Below are positions 21,556 through 32,840 of a DNA stretch of 64,000 bases, one piece after another; positions within the stretch are counted from its first letter, which is position 1; each line of letters opens with the position of its first letter. The position numbers and the translations under genes are program-made. The notes beneath the pieces are model-generated. The model saw nothing but the letters and a program-made list of their open reading frames with translations, was not told where the DNA came from and searched no databases. The stretch comes from Antilocapra americana (Eukaryota > Chordata > Mammalia > Artiodactyla > Antilocapridae): positions 429,027-493,026 of the forward strand of contig ML662476.1 in the NCBI GenBank assembly GCA_007570785.1, given 5' to 3'.

Positions 21556-21676
21556 CTCTCAGGTCTTTCTTGAGTTTTCTGAGGTCTTTTTGAAAATCTT
21601 CAAACTTCATCTGCGAGGCCTGAAAGAGGTCCTGGGGTTCAGGCAGTGGAAACACACACTGTTCTTTCCCAGTGTC
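21556..21676 (-). CDS. FMN2: FMN2 exon (FH2 domain, [10 protein letters not shown] segment)
   Basis: A 121-bp minus-strand exon between an acceptor (GCTGACCAG) and a donor (GTAACT). It reads [20 protein letters not shown] then [20 protein letters not shown], the helical part of the formin-2 FH2 domain near its C-terminal end. The sequence matches FMN2 ([12 protein letters not shown]) rather than FMN1, whose paralogous stretch, as I recall it, reads FFLASQVKFEDLI. It enters in phase 0 from the 60-bp exon at 21871-21812 and leaves with one base, which pairs with the next exon at 19438. Intron lengths are 135 bp on the 5' side and about 2.1 kb on the 3' side. Nothing is broken, so this is an intact gene part, not a retrocopy. 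Confidence 0.97.
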
Positions 21677-21811
21677 CTGGTCAGCACGAAGCACAGAACA
21701 TTTAAATAAGGGAGGACAGAACAGCAGCAGCAATGACAAACAACATCAAACACGACCACATCACTCAACAACAAGGAATAACAAACTGTGACTCTGTGAA
21801 CATTATCTCAC

Positions 21812-21871
21812 CTCATCAAAATTGCGAAGATAATATGACACGATATACGACAACAGGCTTCTGCTATTGTC
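21812..21871 (-). CDS. FMN2: FMN2 exon (FH2 domain, 20 codons)
   Basis: A 60-bp exon of exactly 20 codons in phase 0. It runs from an acceptor (TCTCTGCCTAG) to a donor (GTGAGATAATG) and reads DNSRSLLSYIVSYYLRNFDE. This is the formin-2 stretch that follows the KLKDVKSS segment of the FH2 domain. The preceding FH2 exon (with the GNYMNGG motif) should lie at higher coordinates on the minus strand. I searched the window by eye and did not find it, so the intron on that side is longer than about 12 kb or is cut by the gap at 34619. Confidence 0.95.
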
Positions 21872-22711
21872 CTAGGCAGAGAGACCAAAGTGAGTAGAAA
21901 TACATTTTTAAAAATGACTAAATATACAGCATTAAATAAAACTCATCCTAGTAAACCCACACATGTAGATGAGAATATTTAGGATGAAAGGAGAAGTTCT
22001 CTGTTTGATGTTACTTTAGTTTAATGGCCCAGACGGTCTTGTTCTCCCCTGCCCGGTTCCCACCTGAGCCCCAAGTGGAAGCACAACTGTTTTGAGGGTT
22101 GTGTCAGTTGTACACACCTTCCTGCTTTCACCTTCCTCAACCAGAAAATTAATTCATTAATTTCATTTCTTATTATTAACAGGCATAACTACTATCTTAA
22201 CAGAAATGACTAAATAGCACCAGCATTTCTGTATGGCTGAGCCAACAGGGACCACTCCAAAAGGAAGCTTGACTGAGGTTTATTACTGAGTAGATTTAAG
22301 TTTTATCTCAAGTAAGCTGGAGCTTTAAAAATGCAAATTCATGTTATAAATGATGTCAGCAACTGAGATTCAAGAATTAGTATCTATGCAGCTATAAAAA
22401 TGCAATGTATGTAGTTCTAAAGAAGAAAAACTGCTTCATATCTAACAGTCTTCAAAGAAGAGCTTTCCACCTTCTTTTCTGGCACATTTAGAGGCATTAA
22501 TACATGTTTTTTTTTTATTCTCAAAATAAGTACTAGATAATTGGAATGTGTGAAACCAAATACATATTTTTTAAAACTTACCCTATAATAGAATCTTTGT
22601 TTTCTGGAGTATTTAATCTAACAATGACTTTCTCCTTATTGATAAAAAGAGCAACATTCCTTTGTAAACTAGTCTGATGGGATATGATAATATATCTATC
22701 AGACTCCCTGA
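21872..22711. other. FMN2 intron, no other feature seen
   Basis: Unassigned intronic sequence upstream (in gene orientation) of the 60-bp exon. A T-rich run is near 22507-22517. Confidence 0.5.
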
Positions 22712-22926
22712 TGGGCTTCCCTGGTGGCTCAGATGGTAAAGAACCTGCCTGCCAATGCAGGAGACAGACATGAGGTCAATCCCTGGGTCAGGAAGATCCC
22801 CTGGAGAAGGGAATGGCAACCCACTCCAGTGTTCTTGCCCAGAAAACCGCATGGATAGAGGAGCCTGGTGGGCTACAGTCCATGGGGTCACAAAGAGTTG
22901 GACACGACTGAGCGACTAACACAACA
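22712..22926 (+). mobile_element. Bov-A2 SINE with perfect target-site duplication
   Basis: Full-length sense Bov-A2 (GGGCTTCCCTGGTGGCTCAG, GAGAAGGGAATGGCAACCCA, GGACACGACTGAGCGACTAA). It is flanked by the 12-bp direct repeat CAGACTCCCTGA at 22700-22711 and 22927-22938. Confidence 0.95.
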
Positions 22927-22946
22927 CAGACTCCCTGAACATATTA

Positions 22947-23143
22947 TGGGCTTCACTCGTGGCTCAGCAGTAGAGAATCCACCTGCCGCAGGAGACATAG
23001 GTTCAATCACTGGGTCGGGAAGATCCTCTGGAGAAGGAAATGGCAGCCCACTCCAGGATTCTTGCCTGGAAAATCCCATGGACAGAGGAGCCTGGTAGGC
23101 TACTGTTCATGGGGTTACAAAGAGCTGGACATGACTTAACTTA
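22947..23143 (+). mobile_element. Bov-A2 SINE, sense
   Basis: A second Bov-A2 copy just after the first (GGGCTTCACTCGTGGCTCAG, GAGAAGGAAATGGCAGCCCA, CATGGACAGAGGAGCCTGG). Confidence 0.93.
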
Positions 23144-23304
23144 ACCTGAGGAAATAAAGCCAAGTTAAGAGGAAAAAGACGATGCACATAAACAGGTTCA
23201 TCCTCACATCATTCATGACACTGATGCACAGAAGACACTTCATTTTCCCAATGGAAAGAGCCCCCGTGGCCTGCATGCTGCCCATGGGGCCAACGGTGTG
23301 CTTA

Positions 23305-23436
<132 letters not shown>

Positions 23437-23567
23437 CTACATATTTTCATATTTCTTAGCGTCTGTTTGAGGTAAAGCTTGAATTAATTCATGAGGTATT
23501 TTAAAGTGTATATGTGTAATGCAAACCAGATCATCTCCAAATCTTGCAAATATTATTGTCTATCAAA

Positions 23568-23755
23568 TGTGAAAGTCTCTCAGTCATGTCTGACTCTTTG
23601 TGACCCCATGGCCTATACAGTCCTTGGAATTCTCCAGGCCAGAACACTGGAGTGGGTAGCCTTTCCCTTCTCCAGGGGATCTTTCTGACCCAGGAATTGA
23701 ACCAAGGTCTCCTGCATTGTAGGCAGATTCTTTACCAACTGAACTACCAGGGAAA
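23568..23755 (-). mobile_element. Bov-A2 SINE, antisense
   Basis: Complement landmarks TGTGACCCCATGGCCTATAC, TCTCCAGGCCAGAACACTGG and ACTGAACTACCAGGGAAAC. Confidence 0.9.
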
Positions 23756-23855
23756 CAATTATTGGCTATTGGTGATGTGCAAAATATTTATTCCAGCATG
23801 GTTTAAATCAATATGATTTCCCTCTGTTTTTTAGCTGCTTATAATACCCTCTGGA

Positions 23856-23955
23856 GGGACTTCTGCTAGGATTCTGAGCTTCCACTGTAGCGGGGTATTG
23901 GTTCAATTCCTGCTCAGGGAACTCAGATCCCACCTGCCAAATAAACTGTAATACT
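23856..23955 (+). mobile_element. CHR-type SINE fragment
   Basis: GGTTCAATTCCTGCTCAGGG, AACTCAGATCCCACCTGCC and an A-rich end fit a diverged CHR SINE. Confidence 0.5.
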
Positions 23956-24689
23956 CTCTGGAATGCAATAATTTTACCTAAAAATGGTATTTCTTATTCA
24001 GAAGTTAGTCAAATTAAATTTGGAAGGAATTTGATCCTAAAGCTGTTATAAGATTTTTTAAAGAAAAAGTGCCTATTACCTGTTGCAATCATTGTCTATG
24101 CCTATCTGCTGTGGGAGAAAGAAGAGTACAGTTGAATGATTAAGTCATCTAGCAAAAATAAAAGATTTTGATTCTCCTGAATTTTCTTTTTGATACAAAA
24201 ATAACTCTAGGCTTCTTTTCTTCCAAGTGTCTTCTTTTACCCTTGAAATTTTCAAGCTAAAAATTTGTAATTCTAAATTTGTTTCTTTATGGGAGAGGAT
24301 TTTCTACATTTTAACATATGGTAGAGAATTTTACAGGCTGACCAAAACACAAACTTATGCTTTATGGAGAATCTGGATGATTTTTATTTTTTATTTTAAT
24401 CTCTCTATCATTCATAAAGATGTTTCAAAACAGCCTAAATACTTCATTTTCTAAGTATATGAAGAAATTTGAGTAGATCACCCTATCTTGGGTTTGAGTC
24501 TAGTACTCAGAAGGTAAAATCCCTTCAAGATTATTTGTTGTTGACATGGAAAAGCAGCCCAGCCAAAAGCTGCTGTACATGACAGAACTTGATCAACTTT
24601 TAAGTGAAGGGATGGTTCTGTTTTGAACTCACTGATTATTATGAAAGGCAGATATTTCTGTTGATTCAATTAATTAGCAAAGACTAGTT
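23956..24689. other. unassigned AT-rich sequence
   Basis: No family recognised. Short frames at 24227-24454 (plus) and 24669-24478 (minus) have no support. Confidence 0.4.
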
Positions 24690-24962
24690 CCTCCAAGGGA
24701 GAAGACAATGGCCCCCCACTCCAGTACTCTTGCCTGGAAAATCCCAAGGATGGAGGAGCCTGGTAGGCTGCAGTCCATGGGATCAGACATGACTGAGCGA
24801 CTTCACTTCCACTTTTCACTTTCATGCATTGGGGAAGGAAATGGCAACCCACTCCAGTGTTCTTGCCTGGAGAATCCCGGGGACGGGGGAGCCTGGTTGG
24901 CTGCCGTCTGTGGGGTCGCACAGAGTCAGACACGACTGAAGTGACTTAGCAGCAGCAGCATA
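24690..24962 (+). mobile_element. Bov-tA SINE dimer
   Basis: Two Bov-tA units in tandem, each with CACTCCAGT(A/G)(C/T)TCTTGCCTGG and a GGAGCCTGGT(A/T)GGCTGC block, joined by a TTTCACTTTCATGCATTG linker. It ends in (AGC)n at about 24950-24960. Confidence 0.92.
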
Positions 24963-26221
24963 CATATAAATTATTTAAACTCACTCTTTTCTTTCTAATC
25001 TCCTGTCTCCTAGTTCAGTCTCTTTTCTCTTCTTTACACAGTGGGAACAGTAGCCACCAGGAGTGGAAACAGTGGGTGTCTGATTTTGGAGAAGCAGAGG
25101 TCACAGTATACGGTGGCGGCAGTCAGGAATGCAGTCCTGTGCTGATTCGGGCTGGGGGGAGCCTGCACTGGCCTAGGGGGCAGTGTCCTGTCTGCCCCCA
25201 TGCTACTCTGCCAGCACCAGCAGGACTGTCCTCTCCCCTCTCTCCGCTCCCCTCCCAGCTCCTCCTCCTGTCCTTCCTGAGCTTCAGACTTCCTTCTCCC
25301 TCTCTCACAGGCCTCTCTCTCCTTCTCCAGCTCAGAATCTCAGAGGCAAACTGACTTCCCTCACTGAGTGCTTGGTGTTTGAATGCCCGTCATCTGGCTC
25401 TTGTTCTTCCACTAAGCTCAAAAATGATCTTCCTGGAGCCAAGAGTCCACCTAGAGGAGAACAAGAACTCCTGTTTGTTGAGCCCCTAGTAACAGGCAGG
25501 CACCGCAGGCTGTCCTGCATGTACAGCGCCATGGAGCCCTGACAGTATGGAGAAAATGCTGATCTCGGGCCCCGTCCAGTGGGCACAGGCGCTGAGGTCC
25601 AGGCCCTCACCCATCACCTGCTGACACCAAGGGCCAGCATCAGTGTCCCTCCACAGGAGCTCTACTGAGCCCCAGGCTGACTAATGAAGGGGTCTGGGGC
25701 CTTCGATATGGACAAGTATAGGAGATCTAGGGAAAATGCAGGGAAGGTGACCAGACGGGAACTTCACAACCCGAGGAATCATGTCAGCTTCTGGGTTTTC
25801 TTTCCTTCTTCATCCCTGACAGAGTGCTAGAGAGGCCTGGACCCAGGACCAGCTCTACACAAAGGACTGGGGAAAGGATGTCTGGCAGAAAAAAAACCTC
25901 ATTTTTAATACTTGTCGACCAACCAAAGCAAAAACAAAAACTGATCGCTCTTGGAATCAGTGTGGCCGAGTGGAGAACCGAAATTTCCCCCTGACCTGCA
26001 GGGGTGCGGTAAAGCTGGTTGGCAGGAGGCACTGCTACGCAACAACCGACCTCCTCCCTGGTGTCTGAGGTGGGGGCAGATGGCACTCCCACCCCCACCA
26101 GCAGCAACAGGCAGAATGAGATGGCTCAGGGGGGTGACAGTGAGCCTACAATCTAACAAGAAAAAGGGCAAAAGACAGAGACTTCACTGAGAGAACACAC
26201 AGAAGGTAAACACATGCTAAG
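24963..26221. other. unassigned sequence, partly GC-rich
   Basis: Contains frames of 60-120 codons on both strands (25076-25354, 25183-25542, 26107-25784) that overlap one another and show no domain. No supported gene. Confidence 0.4.
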
Positions 26222-26580
26222 ACGGTCATCTTTTTCCAGTGGTCATGTATGGATATGAGAGTTGAACTATAAAGAAAGCTGATGCTTTTGAACTGTGGTG
26301 TTGAAGACTCTTGAGAGTCCCTTGGACTGCAAGGAGATCCAACCAGTCCATCCTAAAGATCAGTCCTGGGTATTCATTGGAAGAACTGATGTTGAAGCTG
26401 AAACTCCAATACTTTGGCCACCTGATGAGAAGAGCTGACTCATTGGAAAAGACCCTGATGCTGGGAAGGATTGGGGGCAGAAGGAGATGACAGAGGATGA
26501 GATGGCTGGATGGCATCACCAACTCAATGGACATGGGTTTGGGTGGACTCCGGGAGTTGGTGATGGACAGGGAGGCCTGC
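26222..26580 (+). mobile_element. BovB 3' fragment, sense
   Basis: BovB landmarks in sense (GTCATGTATGGATATGAGAG, GAAACTCCAATACTTTGGCC, ATGGACATGGGTTTGGGTGG). It breaks off at GGGAGGCCTG, before the usual BovB 3' end. Confidence 0.9.
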
Positions 26581-27130
26581 GAGACTCACGAGAGCCTGAG
26601 CCAGACCCTGCTCTGAGTGCCCAGGAGCCTCCGGCGGGGGCATGGGCCACAGTGGCCTGCTGCGGGGTCCAGGCACTGAACACAGCAGTGTGTGCACAAG
26701 TGCCTTTGAAGGCCGCCTTTACCACAGTTGCCCCTACCACGGCTCGCCTCAGGCCAAACAACAGGGAGAGAACGCAGCCCCGCCCAGCCACAGAGAGCTG
26801 GATTAAAGATTTACTGAGCACGGCGCCGCCCATCAGAATAAGACCGAGGTTCCCCCACAGTCAGTCTCTCCCATCAGGACGCTTCCATAAGCCTCTTATC
26901 CTTCTCCACCAGGGGGCAGACAGAATGAAAACCACCATCACAGAGAAGCAACCAAACTGACTGCATGGATCACAGCCTCGTCTAACTCAATGAAGCTATG
27001 AGCCATGCCGTGTGGGGCCACCCAAGATGGACGGGTCATGGTGGAGAGTTCGGTCAAAATGTGGTCCACCGGAGAAGGGGATGGCAAACCACTTCAGGAT
27101 TCTTACCTTGAGAACCTCATGAACAGAATG
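26581..27130 (+). mobile_element. BovB 5' region, sense
   Basis: This GC-rich block is the BovB 5' untranslated and early coding region, recognised from stretches such as CAGTCTCTCCCATCAGGACG, CTTCCATAAGCCTCTTATCC, GCCATGCCGTGTGGGGCCAC and CAAACCACTTCAGGATTCTT. It follows a BovB 3' fragment in the same orientation. The 157-codon frame across it (26487-26960) is not a gene. Confidence 0.7.
26906..26919 (+). promoter_or_regulatory. CTCF core motif, perfect match, inside BovB 5' region
   Basis: CCACCAGGGGGCAG fits CCASYAGRKGGCRS at every position. Motif match only; binding is unknown. Confidence 0.45.
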
Positions 27131-27149
27131 AGAAAACTTATATCAGCAC

Positions 27150-27265
27150 AAAAATATATATATATATATATATATACCTATGGCCGATTCATATTGAGGT
27201 TTGAGAAAAAACAGCAAAATTCTGAAAAGCAATTATTCTTCATTAAAAAAAAACCAACTTAATGT
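27150..27265 (+). repeat. (AT)n microsatellite followed by L1 3' tail
   Basis: About 26 bp of alternating AT (27151-27176) lead into a short ruminant L1 3' terminus (ACCTATGGCCGATTCATATT, then AAAGCAATTATTCTTC) and an A-run. Confidence 0.8.
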
Positions 27266-27574
27266 AAATAGTCACAGGCCAAACTGTGGTAGGGGTAATT
27301 GTGGTAATGGCGACCTCCTTCAAAGGGACTTGTGCACGTGCTGTAGTATTCAGGGCCTCTGACCCCATAGCAGGCCACTGCTGACCCACGCCTCTGCTAG
27401 AGACTCCTTGACACTCACAGGCAAGTCTGGCTCAGTCTCTTGGGGGACACTGCCCCCATATCCTGGCCCCCGGTGCTCACAAGGTTTTGTTTGTGCCCTC
27501 TAAGAGTCTGTTGGAGGAAGTCCTGTGGAAGTTCCATAATCAAATTACAGAACTGGGCTGTAAAGAGCCCAAAC
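27266..27574. other. unassigned sequence
   Basis: No feature recognised. Confidence 0.4.
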
Positions 27575-28310
27575 CTGAAAGCAACCCAAATGTCCCTCAA
27601 TGTATAAAACAAATGTTAGAGCATTCACACCATGGCATATTATTCAGCAGTGGAAAGAAATGAGCTTTAGATACACTCAACACTTGGCTGGATTGCAACA
27701 GAATTAATACTGAGTGAAAATAAGCCAGTATCAAAAGGCTATGGGATACATACTATATGATTCCATTTGTATAACACTTTCAAAATGACTAAAGAGATGG
27801 AGAACAGAATAGTAACTATCAGGGATTAGTAGTGGGGAAAGGGATCTTTGCAGAGGTAGAACAATTGTGTATCTTTTTTTTCGGTTGGCTTCATGACTTG
27901 CACCATCTGTCCCTATTGGGGATTGAACCTGGGCCCCGGGAAGTGAAAGCTCTGCATCCTAACCACTGGACCACCAGAGAATTTCCAACAGTTCTGTCTA
28001 CTGCTTGCAGTGACGGTTACACAAATCAGCAAGTGTGATAAAACTGCATAGAACTACACACGTAAACACGCATGCACATACACTCATTCACACACACACA
28101 CAAGAGCTTGTGAAACCAGCAAAGCTGAAAAAAGGTCTGTACAAAATACCAATGTCAGTTCCCAGGTTTTGACATTGTACTATACTTCTGTAAGACGTTA
28201 CCACCAGGGAAAACTGGGGAAAGGCTACACAGGATCTTTGTGTACTATATATGCTGTTTCTTGTGAATCTGTAATTATTTCAAAATAAAAACTTGAAAAA
28301 AGAAAAAAAA
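27575..28310 (+). mobile_element. L1 3' end, sense, split by a CHR SINE
   Basis: 27575-27868 has CAAATGTCCCTCAATGTATA, CATATTATTCAGCAGTGGAA and ACTATATGATTCCATTTGTA. 27995-28310 continues to the terminus with 'caaaataaaaacttgaaaaa'. A CHR SINE interrupts at 27869-27990. Confidence 0.8.
27869..27990 (-). mobile_element. CHR-type SINE, antisense
   Basis: Complement of CHR: GGGGATTGAACCTGGGCCCC, CATCCTAACCACTGGACCAC and CAGAGAATTTCC. Confidence 0.8.
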
Positions 28311-28619
28311 ATCACCGAGGCCCATTGGTCATCTGTTCCTTAATTTCCCCAAATATGTACCTCCTTTGAATGCCCAACACTGGCATAGGGCCATCTGGTC
28401 CAGACACCCAGGAAAGAAGCTGACGTCAGTCTCTCCCCTCCAGTACCACTTCCTAGCTCAGTCAGCCCTGATAAAAATCTCAGGAGCAGATTTCCCCCTC
28501 TCTTATCACTGCCACTCCAGAGCCATCTGACCACATCCACCCCTGTCAGTCTCAGCCTCACCCAAATCCAATTTTAACTCTCCTGTGGGTCAACTTCACC
28601 AACGCAGAATTCCTCACCC

Positions 28620-28935
28620 CAAATATTGCAATGTTTTCCACATCTGTGCCTTTCAGCAAACTTTCTCCCACCTGCTGGGAAAGTCCTCATATTTTCTCTC
28701 AAGCTTTTAAGGACTTTTACAAATGGCTTCAAATCTTGCCTCATGATGAAGATTACTCCAGGTCCCCCAAGGCCAAGTAACTGTCACCTCTTCAGCAACT
28801 ACCCTGTTCTTCCCACAGAATTCCATCCGAGCACTTATCACCTTAACCTGTAATTATTTAGTTGTGTGTTTGAAACCCACCTCCTAATTTTGCACTCATC
28901 CATCTGGTGGATAGTTTCTCTCATCTTATTTGAAT
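28620..28935 (+). mobile_element. L2 LINE fragment
   Basis: Stretches such as GCCTTTCAGCAAACTTTCTC, 'cttcaaatcttgcctcatga' and GAGCACTTATCACCTTAACC fit the L2 3' half. Diverged, as expected for this old family. Confidence 0.5.
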
Positions 28936-28949
28936 AAAAGGTATGCATG

Positions 28950-29242
28950 CTGGACTTCCTGATGGTCTAGGGGCTAAGAATCCACCTGCCAATGCAGGAG
29001 ACTGAGGTTGGACCCCTGCTCTGGGCAGACCCCATACACCACGGGGCAACTAAACGCACGAGCCACAGTTACTGAAGCCCATGCACCCTGGAGCCTGGAC
29101 CCCGTGACAAGAGAAGCTACTGCAATGGGGCCCGAGCACTGAAATTAGAGAGTAGCCCCTGCCTGCTGCAGCTAGAAAGAGCCCACACAAAGCAATGGAG
29201 ACTCAGCACAGCCAAACGTAAAAAATAATAAAAATTTAAAAC
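28950..29242 (+). mobile_element. CHR-2-like SINE, near full length
   Basis: Runs from GGACTTCCTGATGGTCTAGG through GAATCCACCTGCCAATGCAG, GCAACTAAACGCACGAGCC and AGAGAAGCTACTGCAATGG to an A-rich end at about 29220-29242. Confidence 0.85.
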
Positions 29243-29834
29243 CATGCATGTTAAGTACATTATGAATGGAACGGCATTTTCTGTGTTGGATTGAGGTCTT
29301 CTCAGCAACTTCAAGGTAAAATCCTTCTATATTATTAAATGACTACTTAAATAGACCTTTTATACATCATATATTCCAGAGTTATGAGTGGTCTCTGTAC
29401 TACTTTTTGGCCTGTATTTCCTCTAATCTTGAAAGCTAGCTTTTCAAGAGGTGTATTCTTCATAGCCCACAGACTAAGATACCACAGATCCTTCCTCCCC
29501 AGGTAAAGCGAACAACTGGAATGTTGTTAAATGCCACGGGCTGAGGGGAATTTGCAGAATGGTAGTCATGTACACACAGCAGTGGGGACACAGACAGCAG
29601 CTGTGGTGGACGTATACACAGAGCAATAGTGACAGACCCATGGTGATGTGGACACCGACACGCAGCAATCTCAAACTGAATGGCTATTCAGGGCCCCTGA
29701 AAACATCACAATCACATATTGGCAAATCATTGCATACTGGTGAGTAAACAAAAGTTCAGAACCAAATACAGATCTAGAATCATTCAATTTCCTAAATAAG
29801 TTATTGATTGAAAAAAAAGCACAACGTAAAAGTT
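29243..29834. other. unassigned sequence with weak internal repeats
   Basis: No gene. 29565-29670 contains imperfect repeats of an ACACAGCAGTGGGGACAC-like phrase. Confidence 0.4.
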
Positions 29835-30270
29835 GAGAATTATGTTTTATTCGGGGACCTTACTGAGAAGTATAGCCTAGGAGACAGTCTCTCAGAGAGG
29901 CATGAGGGAGACAGCTCAAAGAGGTAAGCAAGGAGCCAGGATGTATAGAAGCTTTTGCTGAGAAAACAAAACAAAAAACATGTACTCAAAGGTCAAGAGT
30001 ACTGCTAACCAGAAATAAGCCGACATCTCAAGCTAATGACTATAGTTGCCTTTCTGTGGATGGGCAGATACAAAAGTCTGGGCTCACTGAAATCATTCCT
30101 TTGATGTGCATGTTAAAGGGGTCCTGTCTGGGGCCGCATCCTGCTTCTCTCCACCCCAATCCCTTCAGGCACACCACTAGGGGCAGCTGAAGTGGCCACG
30201 GGCTTAATGGCAAGGAACATTCTTTGTTAACCAAAATGGCAGGCAACATTTTTTGTCTACCATTCAGTGA
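29835..30270. repeat. possible solo LTR of a bovine ERV
   Basis: The phrases GTTGAGAATTATGTTTTATT, ACTGAGAAGTATAGCCTAGG and GAGACAGTCTCTCAGAGAGG resemble a common bovine LTR as I remember it. No matching partner or boundary duplication could be confirmed. Confidence 0.35.
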
Positions 30271-30624
30271 AGGAAAATACAGGAATTTTATATCCTTATA
30301 AAGACATTGACTATTCCTTTAATTGACTAATTGCCCAGCTAAATACTAGTTGTTGCAATCATGAGTGACAAGGAAGGGAGTGGTGGATGATGCATCCTTC
30401 AAGAAGAATGTTAAAACCATCAAATGCTGTTCCTGTCCATGAATAATTACCTGTCAGGACTCCACTTTGGTAGTAGCTAAAGCCCTTATTAGCAGGTACC
30501 TGCAGCCATCAATACTTGACACCATTGAAATACCTCTGCCTTGTTCACAGGAAAAACCAGATGGTCTTCCACATGAACTATTACCTTCCTGTATCCTCAG
30601 CAGAATGGTGGGGGGGGGGAGGTG
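30271..30624. other. unassigned sequence
   Basis: Nothing recognised. A run of nine G is at 30609-30617, just before a SINE. Confidence 0.4.
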
Positions 30625-30825
30625 TAGCCACTAAGCCATGTCTGACTCTTGCAACCCCACGAACTATGGCCCGCCAGGTTCCTCTGTCCATGGAATTTCT
30701 CAGGCAAGAATACTGAGTGGGTTGCCATTTCCTTCTCCAGGGGATATTCCTGATCCAAGATTTAACCCGAGTCTCCTGTATTGCAGGCAGATTCTTTACA
30801 ATCTGAGCCACCAGGAAAGCTTTAA
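30625..30825 (-). mobile_element. Bov-A2 SINE, antisense
   Basis: Complement landmarks TGTCTGACTCTTGCAACCCC, TTCTCAGGCAAGAATACTGA and CTGAGCCACCAGGAAAGC. Confidence 0.9.
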
Positions 30826-31455
30826 AGGGATTTAAAGAAGGCATAGTGAACATTCGTGGCACAAGGTTGGAAGCATTCACCTCAGCAGCTAGCGCCACTC
30901 CCCTGATGTCTGCCTGCCACCATGGACAATGACTGGGAAAGGTTCAGCACACGTGTGTCAGGAGAGACTGTCTGCCCAGAAGCCAATACAGTTACTAAAG
31001 AGGGGAAGGACAAAAGCACTTCCTGTACTCTACCACCTGGTACTGTTCCCAAGGAGAGAATCTAGAGGTAGATCACAGAACAGAGTTTACATAAAACAGT
31101 CACCAGTAGAAACAGACGAGTATGCTAAGCAACTCAGCACTACATACGAGGATGTGCGATTTGTGTCCTTCCAGGGTGAGACTTCCAGATGGACGGGAAG
31201 AAATGCAAGAAAAGCAGCAGCAAACAAGTGCTCCTGCCATCAAATACAGCTTAGGTTTGAAACTAAAACATGAGGGGAAAGAACGGTAGAGGTCAAAGCC
31301 AGTGAGTGTGATGCCAATATAAAAGTCATTCCAAATTTTAAAAAATTTATTAAGGATTCATTCTCCATGGACTTTTAAAAATTTATGATTATAGAGCTCC
31401 TTTTATTTATTCTCTTTTTTGAGAAAAGTAATTGTAATTTCCCCAAATCTTCCTT
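30826..31455. other. unassigned sequence
   Basis: A 114-codon plus-strand frame (30929-31273) has no recognisable domain. No supported gene. Confidence 0.4.
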
Positions 31456-31818
31456 TGTTAAGTCCAAACTCTGGGTCCCAAGCCCCTGAAGAGACCAAGT
31501 CCACACAGCAATGCAAAAGCATAAAGGGGTTTATTGCTAGCCGGGCTAGGGCGCAAGTCTCATCCAAGAAGTGGAATCTGACAAGAGCCCCGCGCTCCAG
31601 ATCACAGTTGTTTTTATACAGGCAGTTCTTTGTTACAGCGCTGGCAGTCAATGTTTGGTCAGTTTAAACTGCGCATCTTCCCTGGATGGTCCATCTCTTG
31701 GCGCGTGGGACTTTCCTGGCTTGTGGGGGTGTATAAGGTGAGGGTGGGGGAGGTCCCCGGAACTAGGGCCTGCTGTATCTCACAGCAGTCTGTCAGGGAA
31801 GCTGTTTTTGGTTACACA
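31456..31818 (-). repeat. candidate solo LTR (class I-like)
   Basis: The minus strand carries AATAAA at 31535-31530, followed downstream by an LTR-like R-U5 with CTTGGTCTCTTCAGGGGC and a TG/CA-type boundary. The U3 side is GC-rich (GTGGGGGTGTATAAGGTGAG on plus). No internal retroviral sequence accompanies it. Confidence 0.5.
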
Positions 31819-32265
31819 CCACACCTTTATTCTAATTGAAGCATAGTTGATTTATGATGTTTTGTTAGTTTCAGGTGTACAACAAAGTGATTTAGTTACA
31901 CACGTGTATATATACCTATTCTTTTTCAGGTAATATAGGTTATTACAGAATACTGAGAAGAGTTCCCTGTGCTATACAGTAGGTCCTTGAAGATTATCTA
32001 TTTTATGTATAGTAGTGAAAAGAAAGTGAAGTTGCTCAGCTGTGTCTGACTCTGCGACCCCATGGACTGTAACCTACCAGGTTCCTCTGTCCATGGGATT
32101 CTCCCATATATAGTAGTGTGTACATGTTAATCCCAAACTCCTAATTTGCCTCTCCCCTTTCCGCCTTTGATAACCATAAGTTTGTTTTCTAGGTCTGTAA
32201 GTCTATTTCTGTTTTGTAAATAAATTCATTTGTATCATTTTTTAGATTCCACATATAAGAGAAGA
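31819..32265 (-). mobile_element. L1 3' end, antisense, split by Bov-tA
   Basis: Antisense L1 3' UTR ('tgttagtttcaggtgtacaa', CCCTGTGCTATACAGTAGGT, then TAACCATAAGTTTGTTTTCT). It is interrupted by a SINE flanked by an 8-bp duplication. Confidence 0.85.
32016..32108 (-). mobile_element. Bov-tA SINE with target-site duplication
   Basis: Short antisense Bov-tA (GTTGCTCAGCTGTGTCTGAC, CCATGGACTGTAACCTACC) bounded by TATAGTAG at 32008-32015 and 32109-32116. Confidence 0.88.
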
Positions 32266-32559
32266 ATTTGAGGACAGCAGTATCAGCAGATCTTTTTCTT
32301 CTCTCGTTTGAGAAAACTTGGGTATTTTGTTCCAGGTGAGTACATATTAAAAGACAGCCCTGTGGTTTATAAACAGGTCTGTGGTTGGAGCAGAATTTCT
32401 CAGGGAGGTGTGAACACTGGAAAGGTGCAACACAGCCACCCTCCCTCCATTCCGGCCTTTCAAGCAACGTCTTGGCTCCCAGCTCTAGACGGATGCCACA
32501 CATCCCCACCACAACCCGACTGCCTTCACCGTCTGCTCCTGGTTTTAAGGAGATGGGAC
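32266..32559. other. unassigned sequence
   Basis: No feature recognised. Frames here run into the adjacent SINE. Confidence 0.4.
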
Positions 32560-32840
32560 TGCTGCTGCTGCCGCTAAGTCGCTTCAGTTGTGTCCGATTC
32601 TGTGCGACCCCATAGACGGCAGCACACCAGGCTCCGCTGTCCCTGGGATTCTTCATGCAAGAACAGTGGAGTGAGTTGCCATTTCATTCTCCAATGCATG
32701 AAAGTGAAAAGTGAAGGTGAAGATGCTCAGTCAGGTCTGACTCTTAGCGACCTCACAGACTACAGCCTATCAGGCCCCTCTGTCCATGGGATTTTCCAGG
32801 CAAAAGTACTGGAGTGGGGTGTCATTGCCTTCTCCGGCAC
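32560..32840 (-). mobile_element. Bov-tA SINE dimer, antisense
   Basis: Two units in complement (CGCTTCAGTTGTGTCCGATT; GATGCTCAGTCAGGTCTGAC) joined by the CCAATGCATGAAAGTGAAAA linker. It ends CATTGCCTTCTCC. Confidence 0.92.

Noticed and set aside
22712..22926. tRNA-like B box
   Set aside because: The tRNA-like sequence belongs to a Bov-A2 SINE and not to a tRNA gene. The same applies to the other SINEs in the window.
26487..26960. 157-codon plus-strand frame
   Set aside because: Crosses a BovB 3' fragment and a BovB 5' region, so it is repeat-derived.
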